Source: JAUIKM01 sp964445695 (GTDB lineage: Bacteria > Bacteroidota > Ignavibacteria > Kapaibacteriales > UBA7675). Taken from it: 64,000 bases of DNA. Numbering within the stretch: position 1 is the first letter of the stretch; every line of letters begins with the position of its first letter. Below, piece after piece: positions 63,782 through 64,000 of the stretch. A model generated the notes under the pieces. The model made no database searches. It was not told where the DNA came from and saw only the letters and a program-made list of their open reading frames with translations. The stretch spans positions 310,001-374,000 of the forward strand of contig CAYULF010000002.1 in NCBI GenBank assembly GCA_964445695.1, given 5' to 3'. Both the position numbers and the translations under genes were made by a program.

Positions 63782-64000
63782 TTACGCAGCCTCACCCGCA
63801 CCACGCCCGTTCATCACCCAGAAAAGCGCCGGAATAACGAGCAGATTCAATAGCGTCGCACTCGTCAGGCCGCCGAGGATCACCAGCGCCATGGGACTCT
63901 GAATCTCGTTGCCGGCCTGGTTACCCGCCATCGCCAGCGGAATCAACGCCAGCCCCGTCGTAAGCGCAGTCATCACGATTGGATTTAAACGATCCAGTGA
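63782..64000 (-). CDS. RND efflux permease, C-terminal end
   Basis: Only the last 72 residues are in the window; the gene continues beyond the right edge. The visible part, NPIVMTALTTGLALIPLAMA, then ALVILGGLTSATLLNLLVIP and ALFWVMNG, is the final helix pair of heavy-metal (CusA/CzcA-type) or HAE1-type RND pumps. These inner-membrane proton antiporters work with a periplasmic adaptor and an outer-membrane channel. The substrate class cannot be told from this part. It ends in a strong terminator. Confidence 0.88.
   Translation of the reverse strand, partial: SLDRLNPIVMTALTTGLALIPLAMAGNQAGNEIQSPMALVILGGLTSATLLNLLVIPALFWVMNGRGAGEAA

Overview
The window looks like part of a chromosome from the Bacteroidota / Ignavibacteria-Chlorobi side of the bacterial tree. 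At least seven genes end in, or probably end in, a type IX secretion (T9SS, Por) type A sorting domain. There is a LytS-type kinase paired with a LytTR regulator, and there are three members of a helical-repeat family that I associate with Bacteroidota. Base composition is moderately GC-rich. I see no rRNA, tRNA or CRISPR array.

Layout. 1-1.3 kb: the end of an Omp28-like T9SS cargo gene and a small membrane protein. 2.5-8.6 kb: a tightly coupled seven-gene operon. Five genes are unrecognised; among them they encode Ig-like beta domains, and two or three also have phasin-like amphipathic N-terminal helices. A polyprenyl diphosphate synthase and a geranylgeranyl-reductase-type flavoprotein follow. 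8.6-21.7 kb: secreted or surface proteins (ASH-like domains, NTF2-like, PHB-depolymerase-like esterase, two YCF48/BNR propellers), a TetR-GNAT pair with a perfect palindromic operator, and the LytS/LytTR pair. 21.8-32.8 kb: one minus-strand type III-A CRISPR operon, in transcription order: two unknown genes, a pentein (deiminase-fold) gene, a SAVED-like gene, cas10, csm2, csm3, csm4, csm5, a CARF-HEPN gene and cas6. It has no cas1, cas2 or array. 33-46 kb: a helical-repeat paralogue, a two-domain aspartic protease, a 2223-residue FG-GAP surface protein, an LpxD paralogue with a PvdE-type ABC exporter, and a yeast-Fcy1-like cytosine deaminase. 46.3-49.4 kb: an AT-richer EcoRII-like restriction / Vsr / Dcm island. 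49.5-64 kb: an avidin-like small protein, unknown proteins, a VOC protein, a C2-domain lipoprotein, a 2516-residue FG-GAP protein, and the C-terminus of an RND efflux permease.

Most notable system. The CRISPR locus looks rewired for signalling only. Csm3 has Gly where the target-RNA-cleaving Asp should be. Cas10 has Ala-Pro where the HD nuclease His-Asp should be. The GGDD cyclase motif is intact. Target recognition would therefore act only through cyclic oligoadenylate, read by the CARF-HEPN protein and probably by the SAVED-like protein, with the pentein enzyme as a possible new type of effector. The second candidate system is the isoprenoid plus phasin/Ig-like operon, which resembles a granule or lipid-body locus.

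Other structure. A dispersed palindromic element (arms around GCTTGCTTTTT / TTGTTTGTCA) sits 3' of many genes. TTAA is over-represented in host genes and scarce in the restriction island. The two giant genes share a 3' terminator module, and a remnant of the RND gene tail lies on the far side of the second one.
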